Below are positions 1 to 9,912 of a stretch of 52,091 nt of DNA, piece by piece (the stretch's first letter is position 1; each line of letters opens with the position of its first letter). The stretch comes from Corynebacterium mucifaciens (GTDB lineage: Bacteria; Actinomycetota; Actinomycetes; Mycobacteriales; Mycobacteriaceae). The translations under genes and the position numbers were made by a program. Under the pieces are notes generated by a model, which was not told the origin of the DNA, searched no databases, and saw only the letters and a list, made by a program, of their open reading frames with translations. The stretch lies in NCBI RefSeq assembly GCF_012396315.1, contig NZ_JAAXPF010000011.1:1-52091 (forward strand), given 5' to 3'.

Positions 1-81
1 CCGGGCAACCACCGGGACCTCAACAGCCGGAGCCGACGTCAACACCGACGGCACCAACTGAGGCAACTGCGAATCGGTCAT
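1..81 (-). CDS. 5' fragment of a repeated gene, probably a transposase
   Basis: ATG at 81 on the minus strand follows AGGAGG with good spacing. The first 27 codons (beginning MTDSQLPQLVPSVLTSAPA) are visible before the window ends. The same 27 codons occur at the opposite end in the other orientation. I do not recognise the peptide; the transposase guess rests only on the duplication. A repeated host gene family is the alternative. Confidence 0.5.
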   Translation of the reverse strand, partial: MTDSQLPQLVPSVLTSAPAVEVPVVAR

Positions 82-127
82 GAACAAAACCTCCTACGGT
101 TCGTCGTTCACAACCACCTTGGCACTA
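1..127 (-). repeat. Left copy of a 127-bp terminal inverted duplication
   Basis: Bases 1-127 are the exact reverse complement of 51965-52091, and identity stops at base 128. The repeat contains the start of a gene, its Shine-Dalgarno sequence (AGGAGG on the minus strand, 91-96) and about 46 bp upstream of the start codon. Identity this complete between two distant sites is what two copies of one insertion sequence give, and the window ends inside both. The family cannot be named from so short a piece. Confidence 0.85.
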
Positions 128-141
128 GGGGTGACGCAGGG

Positions 142-178
142 ATTTATTCACTGTCGACACCGAGGTGGGTGAACGAAT
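142..178. repeat. Interrupted palindrome beside the left repeat
   Basis: ATTTATTCAC, 17 bases, then GTGAACGAAT, imperfectly complementary arms. It lies 14 bases outside the end of the 127-bp duplication. A related structure with the same 17-base loop and the same 14-base offset lies beside the right copy (51914-51950). It may be the target-site signature or an outer, diverged part of the element. The stretch 82-190 holds no gene. Confidence 0.5.
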
Positions 179-190
179 TTGCCCGTCGCT

Positions 191-1369
191 CTAGGCGTGC
201 TCCTCTTCGCGCAGCAGCTCCTTGAAGGAGTAGGTGCCGGTGGGGCGGGTGTCGTGGTCGAGCAGGTAGAGGCGCTTCACGGCGACCACCACGGCCTCGG
301 CGATCGCGTCGCGCTCGTGGGGGTCGGTCAGCACGGCCAAGTCGCCCGGGTTGGTCAGGTATCCCGCCACCAGCTCCACAGACGGCATCCTGGTCATGCG
401 CAGCATTTCCCAGGTGCGGGCGTGGTTATGGCAGTTCTGCAACTGAGTGCGGGCGGCGATCTCGCGCTGGATGTAGCCGGAAAGGGTTTCCCCAGTCAGC
501 GAGGAACTGCCATGCTCAGAGCCGAAGTAGAACGTGGCTGCGCCGTTGGCCTTCTCGTTGGGGTAGGAATCCAGGCGCAGGGAGATGAGCAGGTCGGCCT
601 TGAAACCGTTGGCGAGGTCGGCGCGCTCCTTGTTGGAGGGGTTGTCCCCGCGGGGCCGGGAGATAATCGTCTCCATGCCAGCGGCAACCATGCGGCCCTC
701 GATGCGCTGCGCCAGATCCCAGAGGATCTCCTCCTCGGTGATCTGGCCGTAGGGGCCGTCCACCACCATGCCGCGGTCGCTGCCGCCGAGGTCAGGGTCG
801 ATCACCACACGCTTCCCGGCGAGGTTCGGGCCCGCCTGGCGCACGGATTCGCGCTCGCGGATGGCCTGCGCGGACCCGCCGGTGATGCGGCGGCCCAGCA
901 GGGAAAGGGCGTGCAGGGTGTCGGGCCCGCATGTGCCGTCGTCGTCGAGGCCGGAGTTGAGCTGGTAGTTCATCAGCGCCTCGTAGGTGTACGGCCCGAA
1001 ACGGCCGTCCACCCGGTGCGGGTAGAACCCCAGCTCGTGCAGCTGGGACTGCAGCTGGGCAACGTCGTCGCCGACCATCTCCTGGCCCGGCTGGTAGCTC
1101 AGCACGCGGGCGCCGAGGGTGTAGGACGCCTCGCGTAGTTCCCGCAGCGTCGAGTCATCGATGGTGCCGGTGGGCATGATCCCGCGCGACTGCTGGAAGG
1201 CTTTGACGGCTTCGCACAGGATGTCGTCGAAAAGCATCTCGCTCTCAGAGAAGCGGCGGGTGGTGTCGATGTCGCCCTCGTAGCCGTCGAGGAGTCCCAG
1301 GCGTGCAAGGGACATCCGGACCTCGGCAACTCGGGTGCTGGAGTCGCCAACGTGCAACATCTCTCGCAT
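191..1369 (-). CDS. cwlM: CwlM, N-acetylmuramoyl-L-alanine amidase-fold regulator of peptidoglycan synthesis
   Basis: The protein has 392 residues. Two peptidoglycan-binding-like repeats (about 8-75 and 90-155) precede an amidase_3 fold (about 185-375). In active amidases the first zinc histidine sits in a DPGHGG motif; here the segment reads DPDLGGSDRG, and the usual SIHAD-like histidine is replaced in SLRLDSYPNE. Loss of both ligands fits mycobacterial CwlM, which is known as a non-hydrolytic regulator that activates MurA and binds FhaA after PknB phosphorylation. Synteny with trxA, trxB, sigM and murJ supports the name. parB and parA usually follow; here the inverted repeat lies there instead. 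The start fits the family N-terminus (MREMLHVGDSSTRVAEVR). Confidence 0.9.
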   Translation of the reverse strand: MREMLHVGDSSTRVAEVRMSLARLGLLDGYEGDIDTTRRFSESEMLFDDILCEAVKAFQQSRGIMPTGTIDDSTLRELREASYTLGARVLSYQPGQEMVGDDVAQLQSQLHELGFYPHRVDGRFGPYTYEALMNYQLNSGLDDDGTCGPDTLHALSLLGRRITGGSAQAIRERESVRQAGPNLAGKRVVIDPDLGGSDRGMVVDGPYGQITEEEILWDLAQRIEGRMVAAGMETIISRPRGDNPSNKERADLANGFKADLLISLRLDSYPNEKANGAATFYFGSEHGSSSLTGETLSGYIQREIAARTQLQNCHNHARTWEMLRMTRMPSVELVAGYLTNPGDLAVLTDPHERDAIAEAVVVAVKRLYLLDHDTRPTGTYSFKELLREEEHA

Positions 1370-1413
1370 GCGGGCCTTTCTGGTTCAGATGGACAGAAGC
1401 AGTATACGCGCTG

Positions 1414-1737
1414 TTAAAGCTGCGCCTGGATCTTCGAGACGATTTCAGACTTCGGGCGAAGGCCGACAAACTCGTCGACCTTCTTGCCGTCCTTGAACAG
1501 GAGGACGGTGGGGATGGACATGACCTGGAACATGGCGCCGAGCGCGCGCTCGTTGTCCACGTTGACCTTCGCCACCTTCACCTGGCCGTCCATGTCCTGG
1601 GCGACCTCGTCCAGCAGCGGGGACAGCTTGCGGCAGGGACCGCACCACTCCGCCCAAAAGTCCACGAGCACCGGGGTGTCCGCCTCGATGACCTCGTCTT
1701 TAAAGGTTGCCTGGGTCACATCAACTGGTGCGCTCAT
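1414..1737 (-). CDS. trxA: Thioredoxin
   Basis: The 107-residue protein is of standard thioredoxin length and has the redox-active WCGPC motif (Cys32 and Cys35) and the conserved cis-Pro segment SIPTVLLF. It reduces cytoplasmic disulfides and is recharged by the thioredoxin reductase encoded 9 bp upstream. The order sigM-trxB-trxA-cwlM matches mycobacteria and corynebacteria, where this thioredoxin is often called TrxC. Transcription from the SigM side is likely because the genes are tightly packed in one direction. Confidence 0.95.
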   Translation of the reverse strand: MSAPVDVTQATFKDEVIEADTPVLVDFWAEWCGPCRKLSPLLDEVAQDMDGQVKVAKVNVDNERALGAMFQVMSIPTVLLFKDGKKVDEFVGLRPKSEIVSKIQAQL

Positions 1738-1746
1738 GCGGACAGT

Positions 1747-2742
1747 CTACAGCGCCGCGAGGTAGTGCTGCGCGTCCAGCGCTGCCCGGCACCCGGCGCC
1801 GGCGGCGGTGATGGCCTGCTGGTAGGTCTTGTCCACCAAGTCGCCGCAGGCGAAGACGCCAGCAACGCTGGTGCTTGTCGACGGCTCCGCCACCTCCACG
1901 TACCCCTGCTCGTCCACGGCGACCTGACCGTCCAGGAACCCGGAGCGCGGGTCGTGGCCGATGGCGACAAACAGCGCGGTGGCATCGAGTACCGACTTTT
2001 CGCCGGTGGCCACGTTGAGGATGTTCAGGCCGCCGACCTTGCCGTCGGCCTCCGCCACGGACTCGACGATGGTGTTGGTGAGGAACTCGATCTTCTCGTT
2101 CTCTCGCGCGCGCTCAAGCATGATGCGGGAGGCGCGGAAGTTCTCGGAGCGGTGAATCAGGGTCACCTTGGAGCCGTACTTGGTGAGGAAGGTGGCCTCC
2201 TCCATCGCGGAATCGCCGCCGCCGACGACAGCGATGTGCTGGTCCTTGAAGAAGAAGCCGTCGCAGGTCGCGCAGGTGGATACGCCGCGTCCGGTGAGTT
2301 CCGCCTCGCCGGGGATACCCAGGTGGCGGGGTGCGGCGCCGGTGGCCAGGATGACGGCCTTGGCGCGGAATTCCGCGCCGTCCACGTATACCTTCTTCAC
2401 GTCGCCGGAGAAGTCGACGCTGTCCACCAGCTCCTGGCGCAGGTCCGCGCCGAACTTCTCGGCCTGGGCTCGCATGTTGGCCATGAGGTCCGGGCCCATG
2501 ATGCCGTCCTCGAAACCGGGGAAGTTCTCCACCTCCGTGGTGTTCATCAGCTCGCCGCCGTACTCGTAGCCCTCAAACACGAGGGGCTTGAGCTCGGCAC
2601 GGGCGGCATACAGGGCGGCGGTGTATCCGGAGGGGCCGGAACCGACGATGATGAGGTCGTGGACCTTGTCGGTGCCGGCGGCGGCAGGTGCGGCCGCCGC
2701 TTCGGTCTTAGGGGTGACAAAGTTGAAGCCGGGGGAAGTCAT
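1747..2742 (-). CDS. trxB: Thioredoxin-disulfide reductase
   Basis: The protein has 331 residues from ATG 2742; the frame stays open further upstream, but that extension overlaps sigM and has no reductase character. It shows the FAD-binding GSGPSG motif (residues 34-39), the redox pair CATC (Cys157, Cys160) and the NADPH-binding GGGDSA motif (174-179), as in low-molecular-weight TrxB. It passes electrons from NADPH to thioredoxin. It lies 9 bp from trxA and 11 bp from sigM, so the three genes are probably co-transcribed. Confidence 0.95.
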   Translation of the reverse strand: MTSPGFNFVTPKTEAAAAPAAAGTDKVHDLIIVGSGPSGYTAALYAARAELKPLVFEGYEYGGELMNTTEVENFPGFEDGIMGPDLMANMRAQAEKFGADLRQELVDSVDFSGDVKKVYVDGAEFRAKAVILATGAAPRHLGIPGEAELTGRGVSTCATCDGFFFKDQHIAVVGGGDSAMEEATFLTKYGSKVTLIHRSENFRASRIMLERARENEKIEFLTNTIVESVAEADGKVGGLNILNVATGEKSVLDATALFVAIGHDPRSGFLDGQVAVDEQGYVEVAEPSTSTSVAGVFACGDLVDKTYQQAITAAGAGCRAALDAQHYLAAL

Positions 2743-2753
2743 GGTTGCAGATC

Positions 2754-3317
2754 TTAGCGCGCCGGAGCGCCCTCCCCTATTGCCGCAGCGACGGCCTCGC
2801 GGGCCCGGTAGCGGCGCGACTTTACGGTGCCCGGCCGCACCCCGAGTTCCGCTGCGGCGTCGCCCACGCTCATCCCCGCGACGTCGATAAGCCACAGCGC
2901 CTTGCGCTGCGCCGTGGGCAGGACCGCAAGCGCCTGGCGCATCGCCATGGTGCGCTCCATGCTCTCCATGGGGTTGTAGGCGAGGTACTTGTTTGCGTCG
3001 ATGTCCACTGCTGCGTCGTCGTCCAGGCTGTACTTAGCGCCTGCGCGGTCGTCCTTGCGCTGGTGGTCTATCGCCGCGTTGATGGTCATGCGGTGCAGCC
3101 AGGTGGAAAGCTTCGCGTCCCCGCGGTAGGTGTGCAGGCTGCGCGCCGCCTTGAACAGGGCGTCCTGGACGATGTCCTGGGCATCATGCTCGTTGCGCGC
3201 GTAGCTGCGGGCCACCAGGTGCATGCGCTGGCGGTGGCGCCGCACGATGATCTTGAAGGCGTGCCGGTCCCCGCCTACGTAGTCAGCCACCAGCTGCCGG
3301 TCGTTTCTGTAGTCCAT
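2754..3317 (-). CDS. sigM: ECF RNA polymerase sigma factor SigM
   Basis: The 187-residue group-4 sigma factor has region 2 (about 15-85, including [18 protein letters not shown] and [14 protein letters not shown]) and region 4 (about 125-180, [19 protein letters not shown] recognition helix). It heads the trxB-trxA cluster, the arrangement in which C. glutamicum SigM controls disulfide- and heat-stress genes including thioredoxin genes. The ATG at 3317 follows a G-rich Shine-Dalgarno. No anti-sigma gene is adjacent. Leu-Ile-Asp in region 4 is encoded with CTT inside one GCYTATCGACG motif (2882-2892). Confidence 0.9.
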   Translation of the reverse strand: MDYRNDRQLVADYVGGDRHAFKIIVRRHRQRMHLVARSYARNEHDAQDIVQDALFKAARSLHTYRGDAKLSTWLHRMTINAAIDHQRKDDRAGAKYSLDDDAAVDIDANKYLAYNPMESMERTMAMRQALAVLPTAQRKALWLIDVAGMSVGDAAAELGVRPGTVKSRRYRAREAVAAAIGEGAPAR

Positions 3318-3349
3318 GGTCCCCCCGAAAAGTTGTCTCCCCCACTATG

Positions 3350-3381
3350 GCCCGGCCAAAGCCCCCTGGCTAGGGCCGGGC
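3350..3381 (-). terminator. Hairpin downstream of murJ
   Basis: GCCCGGCC (3350-3357) and GGCCGGGC (3374-3381) can form an 8-bp GC stem around a 16-base loop directly after the murJ stop codon. No T tract follows on the minus strand, so it may act only partly, or may belong to the sigM 5' region. Confidence 0.4.
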
Positions 3382-3389
3382 TGCGCATT

Positions 3390-6300
3390 TCAGTAGACAC
3401 GCACGCGGCCGACGAGGGACACATCGTTCACTTCTGCCTCCCCGTCTACCTGCAGCACCACGCGCAACATGGGTTCGCTGGTCTCCACGTCGGCGGAGAC
3501 CTGCCCGGAGCGCAGCGTGCCCTCCGCGAGCACGGGCGGCTGCGCCGCTTCCTGCTCCACGGGGACGCCGTAAAGCGTGTAGGGGGCGGAACCGGAGGCG
3601 TCGATAAGCACCTGCTCCAGCGAGAAGGCGGAACCGTCCTCCGGGGTGATCTCGATGGAGCCGTCGTCCAACACCTCTTGGCGCAGCGGGGCGATGACCA
3701 CCGGCAACCGTTCATCCACCGTCGTGGTGGGGGCGGCGGAGGGCCGGTCCACCACATCCTCGCCCGAGACGTAATCCACCAGGTAGGTGGTGAGCAGGCC
3801 CACCAGCACCGCGGCGATGACGGCCGCGAAGGTGAGCAGGCCCACCAGCACCGGGCTCAGGCGCTGGCCGCCGAAACCGCCGCGCAGCGCGTCCGGGTCC
3901 TCCACGTGCTCCGTAACAGGCTCGACGGGCTCCACAATCTCCACGACGGGGATCTCGTCCGTCGGCGCGTCGGCGTTGGGCACCGGCAGGTTCGCCGCCT
4001 CGCGCAGCGCCTTCTCGATGTCGCGGAACGCCGCCTGGTCCACCGCGTCCGCGTCCACGAGGGCGCGGGTGCGCGCCGTGACGTCGTCCAGGTCGTCGGA
4101 GCTGACGTTGCTGGTCAACAGCGCCAGTGCGGAGGCGAAGGAATCCGCGTCCGTCGCCGGGGAGGCGTCCGGGAGCACGGCCGGGAAGGCGAGGCGGACG
4201 TGGCCCTCGGTGTCGATGCGCAGCTGCTGGCGGTTTGCCAGGCCCAGCGGCACGTCCGCCTCGTGCGCGGCGGCCATCGCGCCGGCCAGGGGTGCGAGCG
4301 CGTTGGCCACGGCCTCGGTGTGCAGCGTCTGCCCCGATTCCGCCACGGCTTTCACCGAGGACCCCTCCACCCAGTCAGCCACCACAAGCGCGCCGGAGCG
4401 GTAGGACAAGATCTCGATGTTCTCGGCCACCGCCGGCAGACCCAGCTTGGCCAGCTTGCGGGTGCGCCGGGCGACGCCGGCCGCCTCAAGCGCCGCCTCG
4501 CGCGGGGTCGCGGGGGCCATGGGCGCGGAACCCGTAGTGTCCACGAACGTCAGCGCGACGTCCCTGCCGGTAGCCACCTCGCGCGCTTGCCAGAAGCGGG
4601 CGCCGGTGGCCGCGCCGTGGTCGCGGATGAGGCGGAAGCGACCGTCGGAGACCCCCGCACCGGGCACGAGGCGTGGCCCGCGGACCACGCCGGCGGACAT
4701 CGGCGGCGGCACCGGGGAGGCGTTGAACGTGTCGGAGGCGAGGAACTGGTTGGATACGTCGCGCAGGTCCACTTCGCCCACCTCCAACGCGCGGTCCTCG
4801 TCCGGGCGGATGAAGCGGCTCATGCCCGGGATGCGCTGCAGGGCACGGCCCAGGTTCTGCACCTCGGGCAGCTTCGAGCGCGACAGCACCAGGCCGGTCA
4901 CCACAAGGAAAAGGATGCCCAGCAGCGCGACCTCGATGAGGTTGCCCAGGCTCGGGGCGCCGATGAGCCGGCCGAGCGCCTGCGGCAAGTGCAACCCCGC
5001 CACATCGCGGACCAGCCAGCGGATTCCGAACACCACGGCCACGCCCACCACTGCCGCGCCGGCCGCCCACGCGGAGGTTCGCAGCACGTCGCGCGCCCGG
5101 AGCGTGCCCAGCTTGCGTCGCAGCAGCAGCGCGCCGATGAGCGCACCGGCGACGAAGCCGAAACCGTTGGCCGCGCCGAGCAGCACCACCACGTGGCTCG
5201 GCTCCCGCGCGATGTGCGGCGCCAGTGCGGACAGCAGCACCTTCGTGCCGGTGATGCCGGCGATGATGAAGGTGGGTGTCCACGCCTCCTCACGCGCGTA
5301 GAACACGCGCAGGTGCAGCATCACGAGCGCGTACGGGATCAGCGTGAACGAGGACGCGGAGATGGTCAGGCCCAGGGTGTTCGCGGCCTCCGGGCTGAAG
5401 GAACCGTAGGCGAACAGCGCGCGTGCGATATCGGGGCCCAGGGCCGTCATGAAGATGATGATGGGGATCAGCGCGATAAACGTCAGCTTCGTGCCCATGG
5501 TCAGGTCCGCCACCACGGCTTCGTCGTCGCCGTCCGCGGCGTTGCGGGACATGCGCGGCATGATCGCGGTGAGCAGCGTGACGCCGATAATGCCGTACGG
5601 CATCTGCAGCAACATCCAGTGCTGCTGGTAGATGAACTGGGCCGCGGCGTCCGCGTTGAAGGCGATGCGGGTGGTGATGATGTAGCCGAGCTGGCTGATG
5701 GCCACGTACGTGACAATCGCCAGCGCCATGCCGCCGAACTGCTTCAGGCGCTCGTCGATGCCCCACAGCGGCCGCAGGTCGATGCCCAGCTTGCGCAGCG
5801 CGGGCAGCATGATCAGGCACTGCACCACAACACCTGCCGTGGTGCCCAGGCCGAGCAACAGGACGTGCGGGTTGCTTATCGACGTCGGCGCTGCGGGATT
5901 CAACTGTCCCGGCAACGCCATGTACGCCACGAGCACCGCGATGGACACGACATTGTTGGCCACCGGCGCCCAGGCGCCCGGGCGGAAGTGCTCTTTCGTG
6001 TTCAGGATGGCCATGAACAGTGAGAACATGCCGTAGAAGAAGATCTGTGGCAGCACCAGGTAGGCAAACGAGGTGGTTTGGACGAGGTTGCCCTTGGAGT
6101 CCTCGTCCATCATCATCCTGGTCAGCAACGGGGCGGTGGTTACAGCTACGAGGGTGACCACGGTCATCAGCGTGAGCGTGAGGGTGAACAGGCGGCGGAT
6201 GAAGGCCGCGCCGTGGTCGGCGTCCTCCTTCTCCGCGCGCACGAGCACCGGCACGACGAGCGCGGTGAGCACCGAGCCGAGGACGATCTCCGTGATCAGG

Positions 6301-6680
6301 TTGGGCAGCGTGTTCGCGGTGTTGAAGGACGCCGCCACAACCTCGCCCAGCGCCGCGCCGATGAGCACGGTGCGGATGAAGCCGGTGACGCGCGAGATCA
6401 GGGTGGCGATGGCCATGGAGCCGGTGGCTCGGACGACCTTCTCCCCGCCGTCGGCTGCCTGCGGCTCGCCCACTGCCACCGAGTCCGCCGTTTGCGGCGG
6501 GGCGATGGTCTCGCCCTTGGGGCTGGTGGTAAGCAGCGACTTGTCCGGCGCGCCGCTGTCAGCCGTGTCCCGGGTGGGCTTCGGCTCCCGCGGCGCCGGC
6601 ACTGGGGCGGGCGGCGCGGGGGTGACGATGCGCCGACGCAGTCCTTGCTTCACTCCCTGCCCCACTCCCTGTTCTGTCAC
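3390..6680 (-). CDS. murJ: MurJ (MviN) lipid II flippase with C-terminal pseudokinase domain
   Basis: The protein has 1096 residues. A Pro-rich cytoplasmic N-terminus (1-90) is followed by the many-membrane-segment MurJ core (about 95-620, beginning VVRATGSMAIATLISRVTGFIRTVLIG), a kinase-like domain (about 665-890, without a recognisable HRD/DFG catalytic set), a transmembrane segment near 930-955 and an exported C-terminal domain. This is the actinobacterial MviN architecture, in which the phosphorylated pseudokinase recruits FhaA. It flips lipid II across the membrane for peptidoglycan assembly. Its start overlaps the DUF6049 gene by 4 bp, implying translational coupling. Two GCYTATCGACG motifs (3599, 5874) lie inside, one forcing the rare Ile codon ATA. 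Confidence 0.93.
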   Translation of the reverse strand: MTEQGVGQGVKQGLRRRIVTPAPPAPVPAPREPKPTRDTADSGAPDKSLLTTSPKGETIAPPQTADSVAVGEPQAADGGEKVVRATGSMAIATLISRVTGFIRTVLIGAALGEVVAASFNTANTLPNLITEIVLGSVLTALVVPVLVRAEKEDADHGAAFIRRLFTLTLTLMTVVTLVAVTTAPLLTRMMMDEDSKGNLVQTTSFAYLVLPQIFFYGMFSLFMAILNTKEHFRPGAWAPVANNVVSIAVLVAYMALPGQLNPAAPTSISNPHVLLLGLGTTAGVVVQCLIMLPALRKLGIDLRPLWGIDERLKQFGGMALAIVTYVAISQLGYIITTRIAFNADAAAQFIYQQHWMLLQMPYGIIGVTLLTAIMPRMSRNAADGDDEAVVADLTMGTKLTFIALIPIIIFMTALGPDIARALFAYGSFSPEAANTLGLTISASSFTLIPYALVMLHLRVFYAREEAWTPTFIIAGITGTKVLLSALAPHIAREPSHVVVLLGAANGFGFVAGALIGALLLRRKLGTLRARDVLRTSAWAAGAAVVGVAVVFGIRWLVRDVAGLHLPQALGRLIGAPSLGNLIEVALLGILFLVVTGLVLSRSKLPEVQNLGRALQRIPGMSRFIRPDEDRALEVGEVDLRDVSNQFLASDTFNASPVPPPMSAGVVRGPRLVPGAGVSDGRFRLIRDHGAATGARFWQAREVATGRDVALTFVDTTGSAPMAPATPREAALEAAGVARRTRKLAKLGLPAVAENIEILSYRSGALVVADWVEGSSVKAVAESGQTLHTEAVANALAPLAGAMAAAHEADVPLGLANRQQLRIDTEGHVRLAFPAVLPDASPATDADSFASALALLTSNVSSDDLDDVTARTRALVDADAVDQAAFRDIEKALREAANLPVPNADAPTDEIPVVEIVEPVEPVTEHVEDPDALRGGFGGQRLSPVLVGLLTFAAVIAAVLVGLLTTYLVDYVSGEDVVDRPSAAPTTTVDERLPVVIAPLRQEVLDDGSIEITPEDGSAFSLEQVLIDASGSAPYTLYGVPVEQEAAQPPVLAEGTLRSGQVSADVETSEPMLRVVLQVDGEAEVNDVSLVGRVRVY

Positions 6681-9094
6681 GTGGTTCTCCGATCATGTGG
6701 TGTGCTGTCTGGCTTGCGTTCACGCTCGGAGGGCGGACTGCCGCGCGCGCCGCGCACCACAAGCAGAACCCCCAGGCCCGCGACGCCGAGCACTCCGGCC
6801 GCAATCCAGCCGTTCACCGTGAAACGGGTGGTGCGCACGGTGATGTCCACGGGCCGAGAGATGGGCTGGCCATTCGGGCTGGTCAAGTACAGCTTGAGGT
6901 CGGTTTCCCGGGTACTGTCCGGCAGGTCGGCCGTCATCTGCACCGTCACGGACCCGCGCGCTGGGATGCGCAGCACGCTGGGCGTGTTCAGCTGGGCGTC
7001 ATCCGGGCCCGAGACGCCGATGGCGGTCTCCACCGGCAGTGGCAGCCCGTTCTGGGCCACGATGAGCAGGGGGCTGGACGGCGATGTGCGGGTGTACACG
7101 TTGCCAGGCGGGATGAGGTCGACGGACGCCCGCAGGTCGTTCAACACCGCGCGTGTGGCGCCGAGGCGTTCGCTGGTGGCCTCCACGGCGGCGTTGTAGC
7201 GCGACTGCGCGCGCCGGCCGTCGATGGTCAGCGCCTCCAAAAGGTCCCGGCGCAGCGGCAGCGTGAACCCGTAGCGGGTCAGGGCAATCGCGGGGTCCGG
7301 CACCATTAGTGCGGTGAGGTCGTTGATAAAGCCGGCCTGCTGCGTCACCTGCAGCACCTCGGCGTCCGTGTACGCAGTGGGGTCGGTGTGCTCTGCCGGC
7401 GCCCCGGCCGGCTCCACCTCTGGCGGGGCGGCCAGGTACGTGCCGAACGCCATCGGCGTGGCCGTACCGCCGCTGACCAGTTCAGCGACGGTGCCCAACA
7501 CAGCCGCGGCGGTCTCCGCGTCCCAGTCGGCCGGCGGGGCCACCAGCACTGGCTCGGGTGCCTCCTCGGCGTCGTCGGGAACCCACGCGGATTGGGCGGA
7601 TAGGCGCACCGCGGCGGCGGCGCTGACGTCGCGGGCCAGTTTGGAGTCCAGGGTGTAGTCGTAGCGCAGGTTGGGCTCGGAAAACCCAGTCGTCTCCGGG
7701 TCCGTTCCCGTGGCGGCCAGGATGGAGGCCAGGGATTGCTGGTAGCCGACGTCCATGACCCCTGGCGCGATCCACCCGATGTCCCTGCCGCGCGCGGCGG
7801 TGAGCACCTGTACCGGTTGCTCGGGCACTGGCGCGGCGGACCCGGCCAGATCCGCCAAGTCGTCTCGCTCGAGGGAGCTTACGGCGCCCGCATGCGCCTT
7901 GGGCACCGCAGCGTCCATCGCCCGTTCCCACGCGGCCTGCATGCCGCCTTCCATAACGGTGGAGCGCGAATGGTCCGCCCAGCCCAGCGCGGGCGCGGCC
8001 CCGTCTTCCACGTAGCCTGCCCCCGTGACCACGGTGTTTTGCACGCCGGTCGTACCCAGGACGCGCTGCAGCACGAATGGGCCGCGCTCCACAGCCTCGC
8101 GCATGAGCCATGTGTCGCCGGTGCGCGCCACCGCGTTGAGGTCCGCGTTGGCCCACGGCAGGGAAATCACGCAGCCGGTGGCGGCGATGTGGCGCACCTT
8201 GTCCAGCCACACCGCCGCGTCCTGCGCGCCGGCGCCCGGCTCACCGTCGGGCTCTTCTGCTCCTCCCCAGGAGTCCCGCAGCCGCTTCGGCTCCTCCACC
8301 ACCGCGGGGCGCTCGTCGTCGATGGTGTACCCCGCCGTCATGCGGTCCACGGTGTCGATGAGCGCCGGGTCCAGCGCCACGCAGGTGGCGTAGCCGACCT
8401 CGGGCGCGCGGGTGGCCTCGATGTACTGGTCCACCAGCTTTGTGAGCCGCCCGTCGGGTGCGAGCTCCCCCGCCAACGAGTCGCTGGAAAGCACAAGCGG
8501 CGGGTCCTCCGGTGCCTCGCCCGTCTCGCCGGGGAGGATGTGCGTGTCGGCGGTTACTGGGTACAGCGCGGTCAGCTCCGGGGCGCGGATGCCGTCGCGC
8601 GTGCCGCGCACGCCGATGTGGAAGCGATCCGTGTCGAGGGGGGCACCGGAGGCGTCGAGAAGCTGCAGCATGATCGGGTACGTGCCCACATCCGGCAGGT
8701 CGAGGCCGAGGCCAAGCTCGAGCTCCATGGAGTCGCCCGGGGGCAGTTGCCTATCGACGTCGCGCGTGTCCCCGACCACCCCATATTCCTGCGCGTCCGC
8801 GATGGCGGCGTAGCGCTGCTCGGTCAGGTTGCCCACGGCCGACGCGCGCCGCGGTGCGACCGTGAAGCCGTCGAGCGTGTCCTCGGAATGGTTGGTCACG
8901 CGAAGTTTCACGTGAAACGGATCGTGCGCGGACAGCGAGCGAGGCGCGTCGACGAGCTCGACGCTCGCGATCTGCCCCTCCCCCGGACGGATGGACTGGT
9001 TGGCCCACTGCTGTGCAACCTCGGGGTTATTCGGTGCCAGCGGCACGGCGGGGGCGGCGAGAACGACGGCCGCCAGCGCGGCAATCCGGTTCAT
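6677..9094 (-). CDS. DUF6049 family secreted, membrane-anchored protein
   Basis: The protein has 805 residues from ATG 9094, chosen because it gives a clean signal peptide ([20 protein letters not shown]) and an ATGA overlap with the upstream NUDIX gene; the frame continues to 9154 but would bury the signal. A large exported domain is followed by a C-terminal transmembrane helix (about 770-790, [18 protein letters not shown]) and a basic tail. The position between NUDIX and murJ matches the mycobacterial Rv3909-type protein, of unknown function but linked by synteny to the MurJ envelope cluster. A parS-like site lies within the gene (8904-8919). Confidence 0.85.
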   Translation of the reverse strand: MNRIAALAAVVLAAPAVPLAPNNPEVAQQWANQSIRPGEGQIASVELVDAPRSLSAHDPFHVKLRVTNHSEDTLDGFTVAPRRASAVGNLTEQRYAAIADAQEYGVVGDTRDVDRQLPPGDSMELELGLGLDLPDVGTYPIMLQLLDASGAPLDTDRFHIGVRGTRDGIRAPELTALYPVTADTHILPGETGEAPEDPPLVLSSDSLAGELAPDGRLTKLVDQYIEATRAPEVGYATCVALDPALIDTVDRMTAGYTIDDERPAVVEEPKRLRDSWGGAEEPDGEPGAGAQDAAVWLDKVRHIAATGCVISLPWANADLNAVARTGDTWLMREAVERGPFVLQRVLGTTGVQNTVVTGAGYVEDGAAPALGWADHSRSTVMEGGMQAAWERAMDAAVPKAHAGAVSSLERDDLADLAGSAAPVPEQPVQVLTAARGRDIGWIAPGVMDVGYQQSLASILAATGTDPETTGFSEPNLRYDYTLDSKLARDVSAAAAVRLSAQSAWVPDDAEEAPEPVLVAPPADWDAETAAAVLGTVAELVSGGTATPMAFGTYLAAPPEVEPAGAPAEHTDPTAYTDAEVLQVTQQAGFINDLTALMVPDPAIALTRYGFTLPLRRDLLEALTIDGRRAQSRYNAAVEATSERLGATRAVLNDLRASVDLIPPGNVYTRTSPSSPLLIVAQNGLPLPVETAIGVSGPDDAQLNTPSVLRIPARGSVTVQMTADLPDSTRETDLKLYLTSPNGQPISRPVDITVRTTRFTVNGWIAAGVLGVAGLGVLLVVRGARGSPPSERERKPDSTPHDRRTT
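8904..8919. promoter_or_regulatory. parS-like site 1
   Basis: The 14-base core GTTTCACGTGAAAC is intact; both outermost positions of the 16-base consensus differ. It lies inside the DUF6049 gene, where it encodes FHVK. ParB-CTP clamps load at such palindromes for oriC segregation. Confidence 0.75.
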
Positions 9095-9819
9095 CGCGGC
9101 GTCGCCCTTCCGGCTTGAGCTTCCTTCCTGGCCAGGTCCGGCATGCGGTCGCACGCGATGCGGGCAAGCTTGCGTTCATCCGCGTAGGCGAGGTGCTCCA
9201 TCAGCTCGCTCATGGGTACCCAGGCCACCTCGGTCACCTCGGGGTCTTCATCGTTGAAGACGCCGTCCACGTAGCGCAGCAGGTTGTGATGCACGGTTTT
9301 GTGGATGCGGACGCCGTCCGAGACAAACCAGTAGTCGATCGTGCCCAGCGTGTCGAAGGCCTCGCCCGTGATGCCGGTTTCCTCCCACACCTCGCGCTCA
9401 GCCGTCTTCCACTGGTGCTCGCCGTTTTCCACGTGCCCCTTCGGCATTGACCACAGCAAGCGCCCCCGGCGGTCCAAGCGGCCGATGAGCGCGACGTAAA
9501 TCCGGCTCATGTCCACCTTGCCGTCCGGGCCCACCGCCTCCGCCATGCCGGAGACGACAAGCCCGCCCGCCGAGGTCTCGTCCCGAGTCTCAATGGAGCT
9601 GTCGTGCCGCTGCTGGTACTGCGACTTACGCCGGTTGTTCTGGTTGCGCCCGCCGCGGGAATTCTTCCCCCGCCGGTTATTCCGCTTCCGCTTCGGCTTG
9701 TCTCCCTGCTGCTGCTCGGCCGGCCTGCCCCCGCGCCGGCGCCGCGGACGGCGCTTGCCGCCGCCGGAGCCCCCCTTGCCGTCGGCGGGCCCCTGACCCG
9801 GGCGCTGGTTGTCACTCAT
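9091..9819 (-). CDS. NUDIX hydrolase (MutT4-like)
   Basis: The protein has 242 residues from ATG 9819 (MSDNQRPG); another ATG lies 9 bp upstream. A long basic, Gly/Arg/Lys-rich N-terminus (1-75) precedes the NUDIX fold. The full NUDIX box GX5EX7REUXEEXGU is present as GHVENGE...REVWEETGI. Neighbourhood and N-terminal style match mycobacterial Rv3908/MutT4, which hydrolyses nucleoside diphosphate-linked compounds; the substrate here is not shown. It is divergent from pcnA and overlaps the DUF6049 gene by 4 bp. Confidence 0.88.
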   Translation of the reverse strand: MSDNQRPGQGPADGKGGSGGGKRRPRRRRGGRPAEQQQGDKPKRKRNNRRGKNSRGGRNQNNRRKSQYQQRHDSSIETRDETSAGGLVVSGMAEAVGPDGKVDMSRIYVALIGRLDRRGRLLWSMPKGHVENGEHQWKTAEREVWEETGITGEAFDTLGTIDYWFVSDGVRIHKTVHHNLLRYVDGVFNDEDPEVTEVAWVPMSELMEHLAYADERKLARIACDRMPDLARKEAQAGRATPR

Positions 9820-9912
9820 TCGTGTCATGGTATCGGTCTTGCGGCCGGTTGTGGTACTTCCCGCGCGGGGGTGGCGGGTATCGTGTCCCAGGTGACGCAG
9901 AAGCTCTTCGAT

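Noticed and set aside
2745..6023. 1092-codon open frame on the plus strand antisense to murJ and sigM
   Set aside because: His/Arg/Gly-rich composition is typical of an antisense shadow in high-GC DNA; the minus strand has clear MurJ and SigM motifs.
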